Origin: Roseiarcus sp963806935
GTDB taxonomy: Bacteria > Pseudomonadota > Alphaproteobacteria > Rhizobiales > Beijerinckiaceae
Direction: 5' to 3'
Assembly (NCBI GenBank): GCA_963806935.1
Contig: CAWEAT010000041.1
Span: forward strand, 36,670 to 100,669
DNA length: 64,000 nt
Below the pieces are notes generated by a model. The model saw nothing but the letters and a program-made list of their open reading frames with translations. It made no database searches and was not told the origin of the DNA. Below are positions 21,647-31,089 of the stretch, in pieces; position 1 is the first letter of the stretch, and each line of letters starts with the position of its first letter. A program made the position numbers and the translations under genes.

Positions 21647-24301
21647 ATGACCGCGTCCGACTCTGATCGCCGGCCAGCCGCGGCGGAGCGGGTGCGCCTC
21701 GCTGAGGGAACCCCCGATCAAGCCAGCGACTGGAAAGCGATCGGCGCCTACTTGAGCGAGCGCGCCTGGGGCACGGTGCGCGAGGACTACAGCGCCGACG
21801 GCAACGCCTGGGAGTATTTCACCTATGAAAACGCCCGTTCCCGCGCCTATCGCTGGAGCGAGGACGGACTCGCCGGCATATGCGATCGCAATCAGAAGCT
21901 CTGCTTCGCGCTTGCCGTCTGGAACGGGCAGGACCCGTTCATAAAGGAGCGGATGTTCGGGCTGACCAATGGCGAAGGCAACCACGGCGAGGACGTCAAA
22001 GAATACTACTGGTACGCCGACGCGACGCCGACGGCTTGCTGGCTAAGTTGGATCTACCACTATCCGCAAGCGGCCTTCCCCTACGCAAGGTTGCGGGAAG
22101 AAAACGCCAAGCGCAGCCGCAATGAGCGCGAATTCGAGCTCTCCGACACGGGGATTTTCGACGAGGGCCGCTATTGGAAAATCGGGGTCGAGTACGCGAA
22201 GGTTGCTCCATTCGATCTTTGCATTCGCATTCGCATTCGCAATGTCGGGCCGGAAGCGGCGAAACTCGTGGTTCTCCCGACGCTCTGGTATCGCAACCGT
22301 TGGTCCTGGGAGGCCGGCGCCAAGCGTCCTGCTATCGTCGCCGAGCAATCGGGCGCCGCTGACGTTTCTTGCGCAAACGCCGTCGATGAAACGGGAGAGC
22401 GTTGGCGGCTTGCGGCGGGCCCCGATCCGCGCGGCGCCGTGCCCGAGTTGCTCTTCTGCGAGAACGAAACGAATATGGCGCGCTTGTTCGGCAGCGCGCC
22501 GCAAACACCTTACCCAAAGGACGGAATCAACGACCATGTCGTCTCCGGAGCCGCAACCGTAAATCCGGATCGGCGGGGAACGAAGATGGCCTGCCAATAC
22601 ACGCTCGAAGCTGGACCCGGCCAGGAGCTCGAAATCAGGCTGCGGCTCACGCGAGACGGCGCAGCGGCGACAATGGACATCGGCAAGGGCTACGAGGGCG
22701 CATTCGCCGCGCGCATCAAGGAAGCCGACGAATTCTATCAGGCTCTGCGGCCCGCCCGCTCAACTGACGAAGAAGCGGAGGTCATGCGCGCGGCGTTCGC
22801 GAGCTTGATTTGGAGCCAGCAATTCTATCACTTCGGCGTCGACCAGTGGCTCGACGGCGATCCGGCGCAGCCAGCTCCGCCGCCGGAACGACGGAGCGTA
22901 CGCAACGGCGACTGGCGACATCTGCATGGTCACGACATCCTCGTTATGCCGGACAAGTGGGAGTATCCGTGGTTCGCCGCGTGGGACACGGCCTTCCATT
23001 CCGTCGTTCTGGCGTATGTCGACCCGGCGGCGGCGAAGCATCAACTCCTGATGCTGTTGCGCGAGTGGTACATGCACCCGGAGGGACAGCTGCCCGCGTA
23101 CGAATGGAACTTCAGCGACTGCAATCCGCCGATTCAGGCCTGGGCGGCGTTGACGATTTTTGAGATCGACGGCCGCGCCGACTTCAATTTTCTGGCGCGG
23201 GCGTTCCAGAAACTCCTGATCAATTTCACCTGGTGGGTCAATCGGAACGACGCCACAGGCGACAACATATTCGAAGGCGGGTTCCTTGGCCTCGACAACA
23301 TCGGTCCGTTCGATCGATCGAAAATGTTGTCTGGCGGCGAAATCCTTGAGCAATCCGATGCGACGGCCTGGATGGCGAAATACTGCCTCAACATGCTTGA
23401 GATCGCGCTGGTGCTCGCCAATCATGATTCCGCGTACGAGGATGTCGCTCTCAAATTCTTCGAGCACTTCGCAGCGATCGCCTTGGCGATGGACGAGCTT
23501 TGGGACGAGGAAGATGGCTTTTTCTACGACCGGTTGCGGAAGCCGGACGGGAAGACGATGGTCGTCCGCGCGCGCTCCATGGTGGGACTGCTGCCGGTCT
23601 TCGCGTCGGTCCGGTTCAATGCCTCGCTGTGGGAGGAGCTGCCCACTTTTCGCGCGCGAGCCCGCTGGTTCATGGACAACACTCCTCAGGGCGGCGCCTT
23701 CACGAGACTATTCACGCACAGCAAGTCCGACCAACTGATCTGTCTGGTCGACAAGCCTCGGTTCAAACGGCTGTTCGCGCGGATGCTGGACGAACAGGAG
23801 TTCCTGTCTCCGTTCGGGCTGCGCTCGCTCTCGCGTTTCCACCTCGAACATCCGCTCGTCCTTGATTTGGACGGCGCAGAGGTGCGTCTCGACTATGAAC
23901 CGGCGGAATCGACGACGCCACAGTTCGGCGGCAATTCAAATTGGCGCGGCCCGGTCTGGTTCCCGTTCAACTTCCTCGCGATTCAATCGCTGCGAGCTCT
24001 CCATCGAGGTCTGGGCGACGATTTCACCGTCGAACTGCCGACCGGATCTGGCCGGAGCGCAAACCTCGGCGTGGTGGCGGACGAGATCGAGCGGCGACTA
24101 TTGCAGCTCTTCCTGCCCGACGCGCAGGGACGCCGCCCCGTGCATGGCGCGAACCCGCTTTTCAAGCGCGACTCCGCATGGGGAGACCGCCCGCTGTTCT
24201 ATGAATATTTCAATGGCGACACGGGCGAGGGGCTCGGCGCCTCGCACCAGACGGGCTGGACCGCGATTTGCGCGGCGATCATTGCTCATCGCCGCCCCTG
24301 A
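21647..24301 (+). CDS. Large GH63/MGH1-like glycoside hydrolase (putative glucosidase)
   Basis: 884-residue cytosolic protein without signal peptide. The N-terminal half is beta-rich; the C-terminal half is an (alpha/alpha)6 barrel of the MGH1-like/GH63 type, related to mannosylglycerate/glucosylglycerate hydrolases and mannosyl-oligosaccharide glucosidase. Diagnostic runs are YPWFAAWDTAFHSVVLAYVD (the Asp is the likely general acid), PAYEWNFSDCNPPIQAWAAL and GGNSNWRGPVWFPFNFLAIQ. FNGDTGEGLGASHQTGWTA near the end holds a candidate catalytic Glu. These assignments rest on family pattern. A probable role is hydrolysis of an alpha-glucosyl compatible solute or storage oligosaccharide. A three-unit ATTCGC microsatellite (22222-22241) encodes IRIRIR. 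Confidence 0.85.
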   Translation: MTASDSDRRPAAAERVRLAEGTPDQASDWKAIGAYLSERAWGTVREDYSADGNAWEYFTYENARSRAYRWSEDGLAGICDRNQKLCFALAVWNGQDPFIKERMFGLTNGEGNHGEDVKEYYWYADATPTACWLSWIYHYPQAAFPYARLREENAKRSRNEREFELSDTGIFDEGRYWKIGVEYAKVAPFDLCIRIRIRNVGPEAAKLVVLPTLWYRNRWSWEAGAKRPAIVAEQSGAADVSCANAVDETGERWRLAAGPDPRGAVPELLFCENETNMARLFGSAPQTPYPKDGINDHVVSGAATVNPDRRGTKMACQYTLEAGPGQELEIRLRLTRDGAAATMDIGKGYEGAFAARIKEADEFYQALRPARSTDEEAEVMRAAFASLIWSQQFYHFGVDQWLDGDPAQPAPPPERRSVRNGDWRHLHGHDILVMPDKWEYPWFAAWDTAFHSVVLAYVDPAAAKHQLLMLLREWYMHPEGQLPAYEWNFSDCNPPIQAWAALTIFEIDGRADFNFLARAFQKLLINFTWWVNRNDATGDNIFEGGFLGLDNIGPFDRSKMLSGGEILEQSDATAWMAKYCLNMLEIALVLANHDSAYEDVALKFFEHFAAIALAMDELWDEEDGFFYDRLRKPDGKTMVVRARSMVGLLPVFASVRFNASLWEELPTFRARARWFMDNTPQGGAFTRLFTHSKSDQLICLVDKPRFKRLFARMLDEQEFLSPFGLRSLSRFHLEHPLVLDLDGAEVRLDYEPAESTTPQFGGNSNWRGPVWFPFNFLAIQSLRALHRGLGDDFTVELPTGSGRSANLGVVADEIERRLLQLFLPDAQGRRPVHGANPLFKRDSAWGDRPLFYEYFNGDTGEGLGASHQTGWTAICAAIIAHRRP

Positions 24302-24318
24302 CCGCAGGGCCGACAGGC

Positions 24319-24855
24319 TCAGTCGTTCGCCCCCGGACCACCCCGCGTCGCCTCGAACAGGAACCAGGTCCGCCGCTCGGTCTGATCGATCCAGTTCTCG
24401 AGCAGGCTCGCCGTCGCGACGTCGCCATAGCCGTCGCAGACGTTATGGACCTGGCGCATGATCGAGGTCAGCCGCTCATTATCGTCACGCAGCTCCGCCA
24501 GCATGTCTTTCGGATCGACGTAGTCGGCGTCGTTATCGAGAATGCGCTGCCGCCGGGCGACGTCGCCGATCGAGCGGATGGTCGTGCCGCCGATCTTGCG
24601 CGCCCGCTCGGCGATGTCGTCGGTCATGTCAAAAATCTGTTCGCCCTGCTCGTCGAGGAGCAGATGGTAGTCGCGGAAATGCGGGCCGCTCATATGCCAG
24701 TGGAAGTTCTTGGTTTTTACGTAGAGCGCGAACACATCCGCCAGTAACCCCGCGAGGGCGGCCGAGACATCCCGGGTGGCCTCCGGCTTCAGGTCAGTCG
24801 GCGTGCCGAGGCGCTCGCGGACGTGGGTCTCCTTCACCGATTTCAACTTCGCCAT
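24319..24855 (-). CDS. dps: Dps-family DNA-protection / ferritin-like protein
   Basis: 178 residues from ATG 24855. The ferroxidase-site residues of Dps are clear: KNFHWHMSGPHFRDYHLLLD gives the first His pair, and EQGEQIFDMTDDIAERARKIG the Asp/Glu from the neighbouring subunit. It assembles as a 12-mer cage that stores iron using peroxide and shields DNA. The N-terminus has several lysines (MAKLKSVKETHVRERLG) that could contact DNA. An oxidative-stress role is expected, but no OxyR or Fur site was identified. Confidence 0.93.
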   Translation of the reverse strand: MAKLKSVKETHVRERLGTPTDLKPEATRDVSAALAGLLADVFALYVKTKNFHWHMSGPHFRDYHLLLDEQGEQIFDMTDDIAERARKIGGTTIRSIGDVARRQRILDNDADYVDPKDMLAELRDDNERLTSIMRQVHNVCDGYGDVATASLLENWIDQTERRTWFLFEATRGGPGAND

Positions 24856-25027
24856 TGAGGCCTCCTTAGAGTGCGTTCTTCGCGCCATCGTCGCAAATCG
24901 GGGGCACGAGGCCGCGCCCTGCTGTTGCCTTGCATCCCCCGCGCTGATCGTCGCACGCCTCGCCGGCCAATTCCAGCGTAAGTCGGCGCCGGCGCTCCCG
25001 GCCGGGATTGCTTCGCCGCCGCCCGCG

Positions 25028-25807
25028 TCACAGGCGGCGCTCGACCATCATCGTCTTGATATGGGCGATCGCCTTGGCCGGGTTGAGCCCCTTGGGGCAG
25101 GTCTTGGCGCAGTTCATGATCGTGTGGCAGCGGTAGAGGCGGAACGGATCCTCAAGATTGTCGAGCCGCTCGCCCTGCGCCTCGTCGCGCGAGTCAATGA
25201 GCCAGCGATAGGCCTGGAGCAGGACCGCCGGACCCAGGTAGCGGTCGCCGGTCCACCAATAGCTCGGGCAGGAGGTCGAGCAGCAAGCGCAGAGGATGCA
25301 CTCGTAGAGGCCGTCGAGCTGCGCCCGCTCCTCGGGCGACTGAAGCCATTCCTTCTCCGGCGCCGGGGACACCGTCTTGAGCCAAGGTTCGATCGAGGCG
25401 TGCTGGGCAAAGAAGACCGTCAGGTCGGGGACCAGATCCTTGATCACTTCCTGGTGGGGCAGCGGATAGATGACGACCGGCGCCGCGACCTCGTCGATGC
25501 CGCTGGTGCAGGCGAGCGTATTGACCCCGTCGATGTTCATCGCGCATGAGCCGCACACCCCCTCGCGGCAGGAGCGGCGGAAGGTAAGCGTCGAGTCGAT
25601 CTTGGATTTGATCCAGATCAGCGCGTCGAGGACCATCGGCCCGCAATCGTCGCGGTCGACGAAATAGACGTCGATATGGGGATTGGCGCCGTCGTCCGGA
25701 TTCCAGCGATAGATGCGGAATTCGGTCACCCGCGCAGCGTTGGCCGGCTTCGGCCAGGTCTTGCCCGGCTTGATGCGCGAGTTCTCGGGCAGAGTCAGTT
25801 GGACCAT
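25028..25807 (-). CDS. sdhB: Succinate dehydrogenase iron-sulfur subunit
   Basis: 259-residue SdhB. Ligands for three clusters are visible: 2Fe-2S in SCREGVCGSCAMNIDGVN; 4Fe-4S in CILCACCSTSCPSYWW; 3Fe-4S in YRCHTIMNCAKTCPKGLNP. It passes electrons from the SdhA flavin to ubiquinone in the SdhC/SdhD membrane anchor. It is the last gene of sdhCDAB, 52 bases after sdhA. It faces the inner membrane from the cytosolic side. Confidence 0.97.
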   Translation of the reverse strand: MVQLTLPENSRIKPGKTWPKPANAARVTEFRIYRWNPDDGANPHIDVYFVDRDDCGPMVLDALIWIKSKIDSTLTFRRSCREGVCGSCAMNIDGVNTLACTSGIDEVAAPVVIYPLPHQEVIKDLVPDLTVFFAQHASIEPWLKTVSPAPEKEWLQSPEERAQLDGLYECILCACCSTSCPSYWWTGDRYLGPAVLLQAYRWLIDSRDEAQGERLDNLEDPFRLYRCHTIMNCAKTCPKGLNPAKAIAHIKTMMVERRL

Positions 25808-25859
25808 TGCGGCTCATCCATCCCCAGAACGTCTTCCGGCCATGCGCTTCGGCGGAGCG

Positions 25860-27695
25860 TCAATAAACCCGCGCCTTCGGCTCGATGTAGCCGATATCGT
25901 TGCTCATCGTATAGGCGTGCACCGGCCGGTAGTCGATCGCCACCGTCTGCTTTTCGGGGTCGATCCAGGCGAGCGTGTGCTTCATCCAGTTGACGTCGTC
26001 GCGCTTGGGATAGTCCTCGCGCGCATGGGCGCCGCGGCTTTCGAGACGGTTCGCGGCGCCCTCCATCGTGACTACCGCCTGCACGATCAGATTGTCGTAT
26101 TCGAGCGTCTCGATGAGATCGGAGTTCCAGATGAGCGAGCGGTCGGTCACCGAGACGTCCGCGCCCGAGCGCCACGCGGCGTGGATCTTCTCCTTGCCCT
26201 CGGCGAGCACTTCGCCAGTGCGGAACACCGCGCAATTGTTCTGCATGACCATCTGCATGTCGAGTCGCAGCGCAGCCGTTGGCGTCTTGCCCTTGGCGTT
26301 GCGGAACCGGTCGAGCCGGGTCAGCGCGAACTCGGCGCTGTCCTTGGCGAGTTCGGGTTGGCTGTCGCCGGGCTTCAGCGTCTCGGCGGCGCGCAAACCG
26401 GCGGCGCGGCCGAAGACGACGAGGTCAATGAGCGAATTCGAGCCGAGCCTGTTTGCGCCATGGACGGAGACGCAAGCCGCCTCGCCGAGCGCCATCAGTC
26501 CGGACACGATCGCATCGGGGTCGCCATCAACCTTGGTCAGGACCTCGCCGTGATAATTGGTCGGAATGCCCCCCATATTGTAATGGACGGTCGGCAGGAC
26601 GGGGATCGGTTCCTTGGTCAGATCGACGCCGGAGAAGATGCGGGCGCTCTCCGAAATGCCGGGCAGGCGCTCGTGCAGCACCTTGGGATCGAGATGGTCG
26701 AGGTGCAGGTGAATGTGGTCCTTGTTCTTGCCGAGACCCCGGCCTTCGCGAATCTCCATCGTCATCGACCGGCTCACGACGTCGCGCGAGGCGAGGTCCT
26801 TCGCGTGCGGCGCATAGCGCTCCATGAAGCGCTCGCCCTCCGAATTGACGAGATAGCCGCCTTCGCCGCGGGCGCCCTCGGTGATGAGGCAACCGGCGCC
26901 GTAGATGCCGGTCGGATGGAACTGCACGAACTCCATATCCTGAAGCGGCAGGCCGGCGCGCAGCGCCATCGCATTGCCGTCGCCTGTGCAGGTGTGGGCG
27001 GAAGTCGCCGAGAAATAGGCGCGTCCGTAGCCACCGGTGGCGAGAATGGTGATCTGGGCCCGGAATCGATGAATGGTTCCGTCATCCAGCTTGAGACAGA
27101 CGACGCCACGGATCGCGCCCTCGGCGTCGCGGATGAGGTCGATGGCGAAATACTCGATGAAGAACTGGCACTTCGCCTTCAGCGCCTGGCCGTAGAGCGT
27201 GTGCAGGATGGCGTGCCCGGTGCGGTCGGCGGCGGCGCAGGTGCGCTGCGCGATTCCTTTGCCGAATTCGGTCGTCATGCCGCCGAACGGTCGCTGGTAG
27301 ATCTGGCCCGCTTCGGTGCGGGAGAACGGCACGCCCCAATGGTCCAGCTCATAGACCGCGGCCGGCGCCTGGCGGCACATGTATTCGATCGCATCCTGGT
27401 CGCCGAGCCAATCGGAGCCCTTGACGGTGTCGTACATGTGCCACCGCCAGTCGTCGGCCCCCATGTTGCCCAGGGCGGCGGAAATGCCGCCTTGCGCGGC
27501 GACCGTATGCGAGCGGGTCGGGAACACTTTCGAGATGCACCCCGTGCGCAGTCCGGCCTGGGCGCAGCCGACGCTCGCGCGCAAGCCAGCGCCGCCGGCG
27601 CCGACCACGATGACATCGAACGTGTGGTCGGTGATCGGATAGGCCTTGCCCCCGAGCGCCGGCGCGCTCTGCGCGGAAGAGCCGTTGGTCGCCAT
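25860..27695 (-). CDS. sdhA: Succinate dehydrogenase flavoprotein subunit
   Basis: 611-residue SdhA from ATG 27695; longer upstream frames would run into sdhD. FAD-binding features include VIVVGAGGAGLRASVG, the histidine that carries covalent FAD in TRSHTVAAQGG, and FVQFHPTGIYGAGCLITEGA. The substrate-site segments HYNMGGIPTNYHG and SVHGANRLGSNSLIDLVVFG are also present. It oxidises succinate to fumarate in the TCA cycle and respiratory complex II. The four sdh genes are spaced by 9, 26 and 52 bases and clearly form one operon. Confidence 0.98.
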   Translation of the reverse strand: MATNGSSAQSAPALGGKAYPITDHTFDVIVVGAGGAGLRASVGCAQAGLRTGCISKVFPTRSHTVAAQGGISAALGNMGADDWRWHMYDTVKGSDWLGDQDAIEYMCRQAPAAVYELDHWGVPFSRTEAGQIYQRPFGGMTTEFGKGIAQRTCAAADRTGHAILHTLYGQALKAKCQFFIEYFAIDLIRDAEGAIRGVVCLKLDDGTIHRFRAQITILATGGYGRAYFSATSAHTCTGDGNAMALRAGLPLQDMEFVQFHPTGIYGAGCLITEGARGEGGYLVNSEGERFMERYAPHAKDLASRDVVSRSMTMEIREGRGLGKNKDHIHLHLDHLDPKVLHERLPGISESARIFSGVDLTKEPIPVLPTVHYNMGGIPTNYHGEVLTKVDGDPDAIVSGLMALGEAACVSVHGANRLGSNSLIDLVVFGRAAGLRAAETLKPGDSQPELAKDSAEFALTRLDRFRNAKGKTPTAALRLDMQMVMQNNCAVFRTGEVLAEGKEKIHAAWRSGADVSVTDRSLIWNSDLIETLEYDNLIVQAVVTMEGAANRLESRGAHAREDYPKRDDVNWMKHTLAWIDPEKQTVAIDYRPVHAYTMSNDIGYIEPKARVY

Positions 27696-27721
27696 CGATG
27701 GTCCGTCTTTCCAGGGGTTGC

Positions 27722-28111
27722 TCAGGTGAAGGCGATGCGCAGCGTCGCATAGACGCATGCGAGCGCAAGAAGCGCGGCGAAAAGAGTGTTGGCGGCCAGC
27801 GCCCACGCGCGCGACTGGCCGCCGATATAGTCAACGATGACGGAGCGCATGCCGAGCTCCATATGGACGATGCCGGCGAGGACGAACGCCAGCAGCAGGA
27901 TTACCGGAATCGGGCGCGCGAGCTCCGCCCGCACCCCATTGTAATCCTTGCGCAACAGGTCGAGGACGAGCCAGACGAAGCCGACGGTCAGCGGAACGAG
28001 CGCGACCGAAGTCAGATGAACGATCCAGGCGTCCATCGTTCCCGTCCGCGCCGAGCCGAGAAATCGCACCCGCCCGAGGGGAGTGCGCAGATCGCTTGGA
28101 TGGTCGGCCAT
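27722..28111 (-). CDS. sdhD: Succinate dehydrogenase membrane anchor subunit
   Basis: 129 residues with three predicted transmembrane helices (IVHLTSVALVPLTVGFVWLV, PVILLLAFVLAGIVHMELGM and AANTLFAALLALACVYATL). The histidine in GIVHMELGM and the tyrosine in IVDYIGG are in the positions expected for heme b ligation and quinone binding in SdhD. It sits between sdhC and sdhA, the usual order. SdhD is poorly conserved, so the operon position carries much of the evidence. Confidence 0.93.
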   Translation of the reverse strand: MADHPSDLRTPLGRVRFLGSARTGTMDAWIVHLTSVALVPLTVGFVWLVLDLLRKDYNGVRAELARPIPVILLLAFVLAGIVHMELGMRSVIVDYIGGQSRAWALAANTLFAALLALACVYATLRIAFT

Positions 28112-28120
28112 GCGATGCTC

Positions 28121-28546
28121 CTAGCGGACCGCGTAACCTACGCCCCAGACGACAATCGTCAACGCCAAACCTCCGACCAGCGTCGCCCACGCCATTTGAT
28201 CGCGCAGCGGCGCGTCCAGGCCATGGCCGGAGTCCCAGACGATGTGGCGAATGCCGCCGACGAGGTGATGAAAGAGCGCCCACGTAAACGCGAACAGGAC
28301 AAGTCGCCCGATGAACGATTGGATAAATCCGGAAAAGACCGCGAACGTCGCGGCGTCCGTCGAGGTCGCGATGAGAAACCAGGCAAGCAGCAGGACGCCG
28401 ACATAAAGGGCCACGCCGCTGATCCGGTGCGCGATCGACATCGCCATCGTCATCGTGAAGCGATAGACGCTCAGATGCGGCGACAACGGCCGCGGGCGGC
28501 GCGGACCAGGCAGAGCGTCGCTCGAGGCCACGGCATTGATTCCCAT
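28121..28546 (-). CDS. sdhC: Succinate dehydrogenase cytochrome b556 subunit
   Basis: 141 residues. The SdhC signature RPLSPHLSVYRFTMTMAMS is followed by IAHRISGVALYVG, containing the quinone-site Ser/Arg and the H-R-x-[ST]-G motif. FHHLVGGIRHIVWDSGH carries the heme-ligand histidine. Three membrane helices are evident. First gene of sdhCDAB; nothing obviously promoter-like was pinned upstream of it. Confidence 0.95.
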   Translation of the reverse strand: MGINAVASSDALPGPRRPRPLSPHLSVYRFTMTMAMSIAHRISGVALYVGVLLLAWFLIATSTDAATFAVFSGFIQSFIGRLVLFAFTWALFHHLVGGIRHIVWDSGHGLDAPLRDQMAWATLVGGLALTIVVWGVGYAVR

Positions 28547-28631
28547 TGCTGTTCGGTTGGCGTTTTAGACCGCCGGTTCGGCGCCCGCAACGTTCATCGA
28601 CTTCGCCCTTAGTTCCATGCCCGATTTCTGC

Positions 28632-29561
28632 TCACCCGGAGAGGAGGGCCTCGACTTCTGGCCGCGTCGGCGGATCCGAGCCCTTGCGGGTGCAAGTGAT
28701 GGCCGAGGCGGTCGCCGCGAAGCGCAACCACCGCTCGAGTTCGCTGCGACTGGGCTGAGGCGCTTCGGCGCCGAGCGAATGGTCGCGATCCATCGCCGAC
28801 AGAAGCGCGGACATGAAACTGTCGCCGGCGCCGACGGTGTCCACGACCTCGACCCGCGCCGCCGCGACCTCAACTTTGTCCTTGCCCAAAATGGCGAGCG
28901 CGCCGCGTTCTCCGAGCGTCGCGACGCAAAATCGCGGACCGGACTTGGTCCAGGCGGCGAGAGTGTCGACGATCGAGCGGCCGGGATAGAGCCACTCGAT
29001 GTCCTCCTCGCTTGCCTTGACGACGCGGGCGAGGGTCACCTGCCTCTCGACCAGGCTCACGACCGCTTCGCGATCCGGAGTCACGAACGGGCGGATGTTG
29101 GGATCAAAGCTCACGCTCGCATGCTGACCCGCGGCCCGTATCGCCTCGACCACGGTCCTTCCGTGACGCTCGACAGCGGAGAATGAGCCGACATGCAGAT
29201 GTTGCGCGCCTTTCGGCCATTCCTTCGGGAAGGGCCAGGGACCGTCGTAAGCGGTGCCGTCGAGGTAGAACGAATAGCGCGAGCCGGTCTTGGCGGTGCC
29301 GCGCATGACGAAAGCGAGCGTGGTCGGGCGGAGGTCGCGGGCGACGAAGCTGAGATCGACGCCGCTCGCGGCGAGCGCGGCGGCGAGCGCTTCGCCGTTG
29401 CCGTCGGCGGAAATGCGCGAAACGAAAGCGGTTTGCGAGCCCAGCCGGGCGAGGCCGATCGCGACGTTATAGGGCGATCCGCCCAGCACCGCATCGTAGG
29501 CGTTGGCCTTGACCGGATCGGGGATGAGGTCGATCAGCGCCTCGCCGGAGATCAGGATCAT
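28632..29561 (-). CDS. PfkB-family sugar kinase (fructokinase-like)
   Basis: 309-residue carbohydrate kinase starting at ATG 29561 (MILISGEALIDLIPD). The N-terminal PfkB signature appears as LGGSPYNVAIGLARLG and the C-terminal signature with the catalytic Asp as VDTVGAGDSFMSAL. Order and length fit fructokinase/KDG-kinase-like members. It starts 44 bases downstream of the semialdehyde dehydrogenase on the same strand. It may therefore belong to the sugar-acid cluster, phosphorylating a 2-keto-3-deoxy acid or a hexose; this is inference. Confidence 0.87.
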   Translation of the reverse strand: MILISGEALIDLIPDPVKANAYDAVLGGSPYNVAIGLARLGSQTAFVSRISADGNGEALAAALAASGVDLSFVARDLRPTTLAFVMRGTAKTGSRYSFYLDGTAYDGPWPFPKEWPKGAQHLHVGSFSAVERHGRTVVEAIRAAGQHASVSFDPNIRPFVTPDREAVVSLVERQVTLARVVKASEEDIEWLYPGRSIVDTLAAWTKSGPRFCVATLGERGALAILGKDKVEVAAARVEVVDTVGAGDSFMSALLSAMDRDHSLGAEAPQPSRSELERWLRFAATASAITCTRKGSDPPTRPEVEALLSG

Positions 29562-29605
29562 CGTTTCGCTCGCCCCTCGGCCCGCCTGCCGGGCCGCCAT
29601 CCGCT

Positions 29606-31045
29606 TCAGGCCAGCGTGTAGGCCGTTTTTACCGTCGTGTAGAATTCCGCGGCATAGCGTCCCTGCTCGCGCGGACCGAGGTTGGAGCCTTTGCGGCCGC
29701 CGAAAGGCGCGTGGTAATCGACGCCCGCTGTCGGCAGGTTGACCATCGCCATCCCGACTTCGGCATTGCGCTTGAAGTGCGAGGCGTGCTTGAGGCTCGT
29801 GGTGCAGATGCCCGCGCACAAGCCAAATTCGGTATCGTTCGCAATCGCCAGAGCATGATCGTAATCGCGGGCCGGGATCATCGCAGAGACCGGACCGAAG
29901 ATTTCCTCGCGCGAAATGCGCATCGAATTGTCGGCGTCGAGGAAGAGGGCCGGAGCCATGTAGAATCCGGGGGTGGCGCGATTGAGCCTTTCGCCGCCGA
30001 GCGCGAGCTTCGCCCCTTCGCCCTGACCGATCGCGACGTAGGAGAGATCCTGCTCGAGCTGGGTCGCATCCACGACCGGGCCGATATGCGTTCCCGGCTT
30101 TACGGCGTCGTCCACGACCAATCCCCGCATCCGCTCGATCAGCTTGTCGGCGAAAGCCCGGTAGATCCGCTCCTCGACGATGAGCCGGGACGAAGCCGTG
30201 CAGCGCTGGCCGGTCGAGAAATAGGCGCCGTTGACCGCGCATTCGACCGCCGTCGGCAGGTCGGCGTCCGCGAGCACGACCAGAGGATTTTTGCCGCCCA
30301 TTTCGAGCTGGAACCGGCGCATCGCGCCGGCGCATGCGGCCGCGACGCGGCGGCCGGTCGCGACCGATCCGGTGAAGGTGACCGCGTCAACCTTTTTATG
30401 GTCGAGGATCGCCTGGCCGACCGTCGAGCCCCGCCCGACAACCAGATTGAATACCCCTTTCGGAACGCCGGCGCGCACGATGATCTCGGCGAGCGCGTGG
30501 GCGGATCCAGGGACGAGATCGGCGGGCTTGAACACCACGGTGTTTCCGTAGGCGAGGGCGGGCGCGATCTTCCAGGCTGGGATCGCGATCGGGAAATTCC
30601 ACGGCGCAATGATTCCGACGACCCCGATCGGCTCGCGTGTGACCTCGATGTCGACGTTCGGGCGGACGCTGGCAAATTTCTCACCCGGAATTCTCACCGC
30701 TTCGCCAGCGAAGAAGTCGAAGATCTGGCCGGCGCGGGTCGCTTCGCCAATGCCTTCGGCCAGCGTCTTGCCCTCTTCGCGCGAGAGCAGGCGCCCGAGC
30801 TCGTCGCGTCGCGCAAGGATCTCGGTTGAAACGCGCAGCAGGATGTCGTGGCGCTCCTGCGGCGACGTTCGCGACCAGGCGGGAAACGCCGCGTGCGCGG
30901 CGTCGATCGCCGCTCCTGTCTGAGCCGCGTCGGCTTGCGCGTACTCGCCTACGACATCGTTGGTGTCCGACGGGTTGACGTCGCGGGTGACGGTCGCGCC
31001 GTCCACCCAATCGCCGGCGATGAAATTCTTGTGATGGGCGCTCAT
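29606..31045 (-). CDS. Aldehyde dehydrogenase, probably 2-ketoglutarate semialdehyde dehydrogenase
   Basis: 479-residue NAD(P)+ aldehyde dehydrogenase from ATG 31045. Catalytic residues visible are Asn150 in IIAPWNFP, Lys173 in VVFKPADLVPG, Glu248 in LEMGGKNP and Cys282 in TGQRCTASS. The start MSAHHKNFIAGDWVDG and its closeness to FAH-family dehydratases resemble the enzymes oxidising 2-ketoglutarate semialdehyde to 2-ketoglutarate at the end of non-phosphorylating pentose and aldarate pathways (XylA of Caulobacter). It starts 44 bases after the XylX-like gene stop. Confidence 0.85.
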   Translation of the reverse strand: MSAHHKNFIAGDWVDGATVTRDVNPSDTNDVVGEYAQADAAQTGAAIDAAHAAFPAWSRTSPQERHDILLRVSTEILARRDELGRLLSREEGKTLAEGIGEATRAGQIFDFFAGEAVRIPGEKFASVRPNVDIEVTREPIGVVGIIAPWNFPIAIPAWKIAPALAYGNTVVFKPADLVPGSAHALAEIIVRAGVPKGVFNLVVGRGSTVGQAILDHKKVDAVTFTGSVATGRRVAAACAGAMRRFQLEMGGKNPLVVLADADLPTAVECAVNGAYFSTGQRCTASSRLIVEERIYRAFADKLIERMRGLVVDDAVKPGTHIGPVVDATQLEQDLSYVAIGQGEGAKLALGGERLNRATPGFYMAPALFLDADNSMRISREEIFGPVSAMIPARDYDHALAIANDTEFGLCAGICTTSLKHASHFKRNAEVGMAMVNLPTAGVDYHAPFGGRKGSNLGPREQGRYAAEFYTTVKTAYTLA

Positions 31046-31089
31046 GCTTCTTTCCCGAGTTTTGAACCGACCTTCTACGGCCGAGGCGG

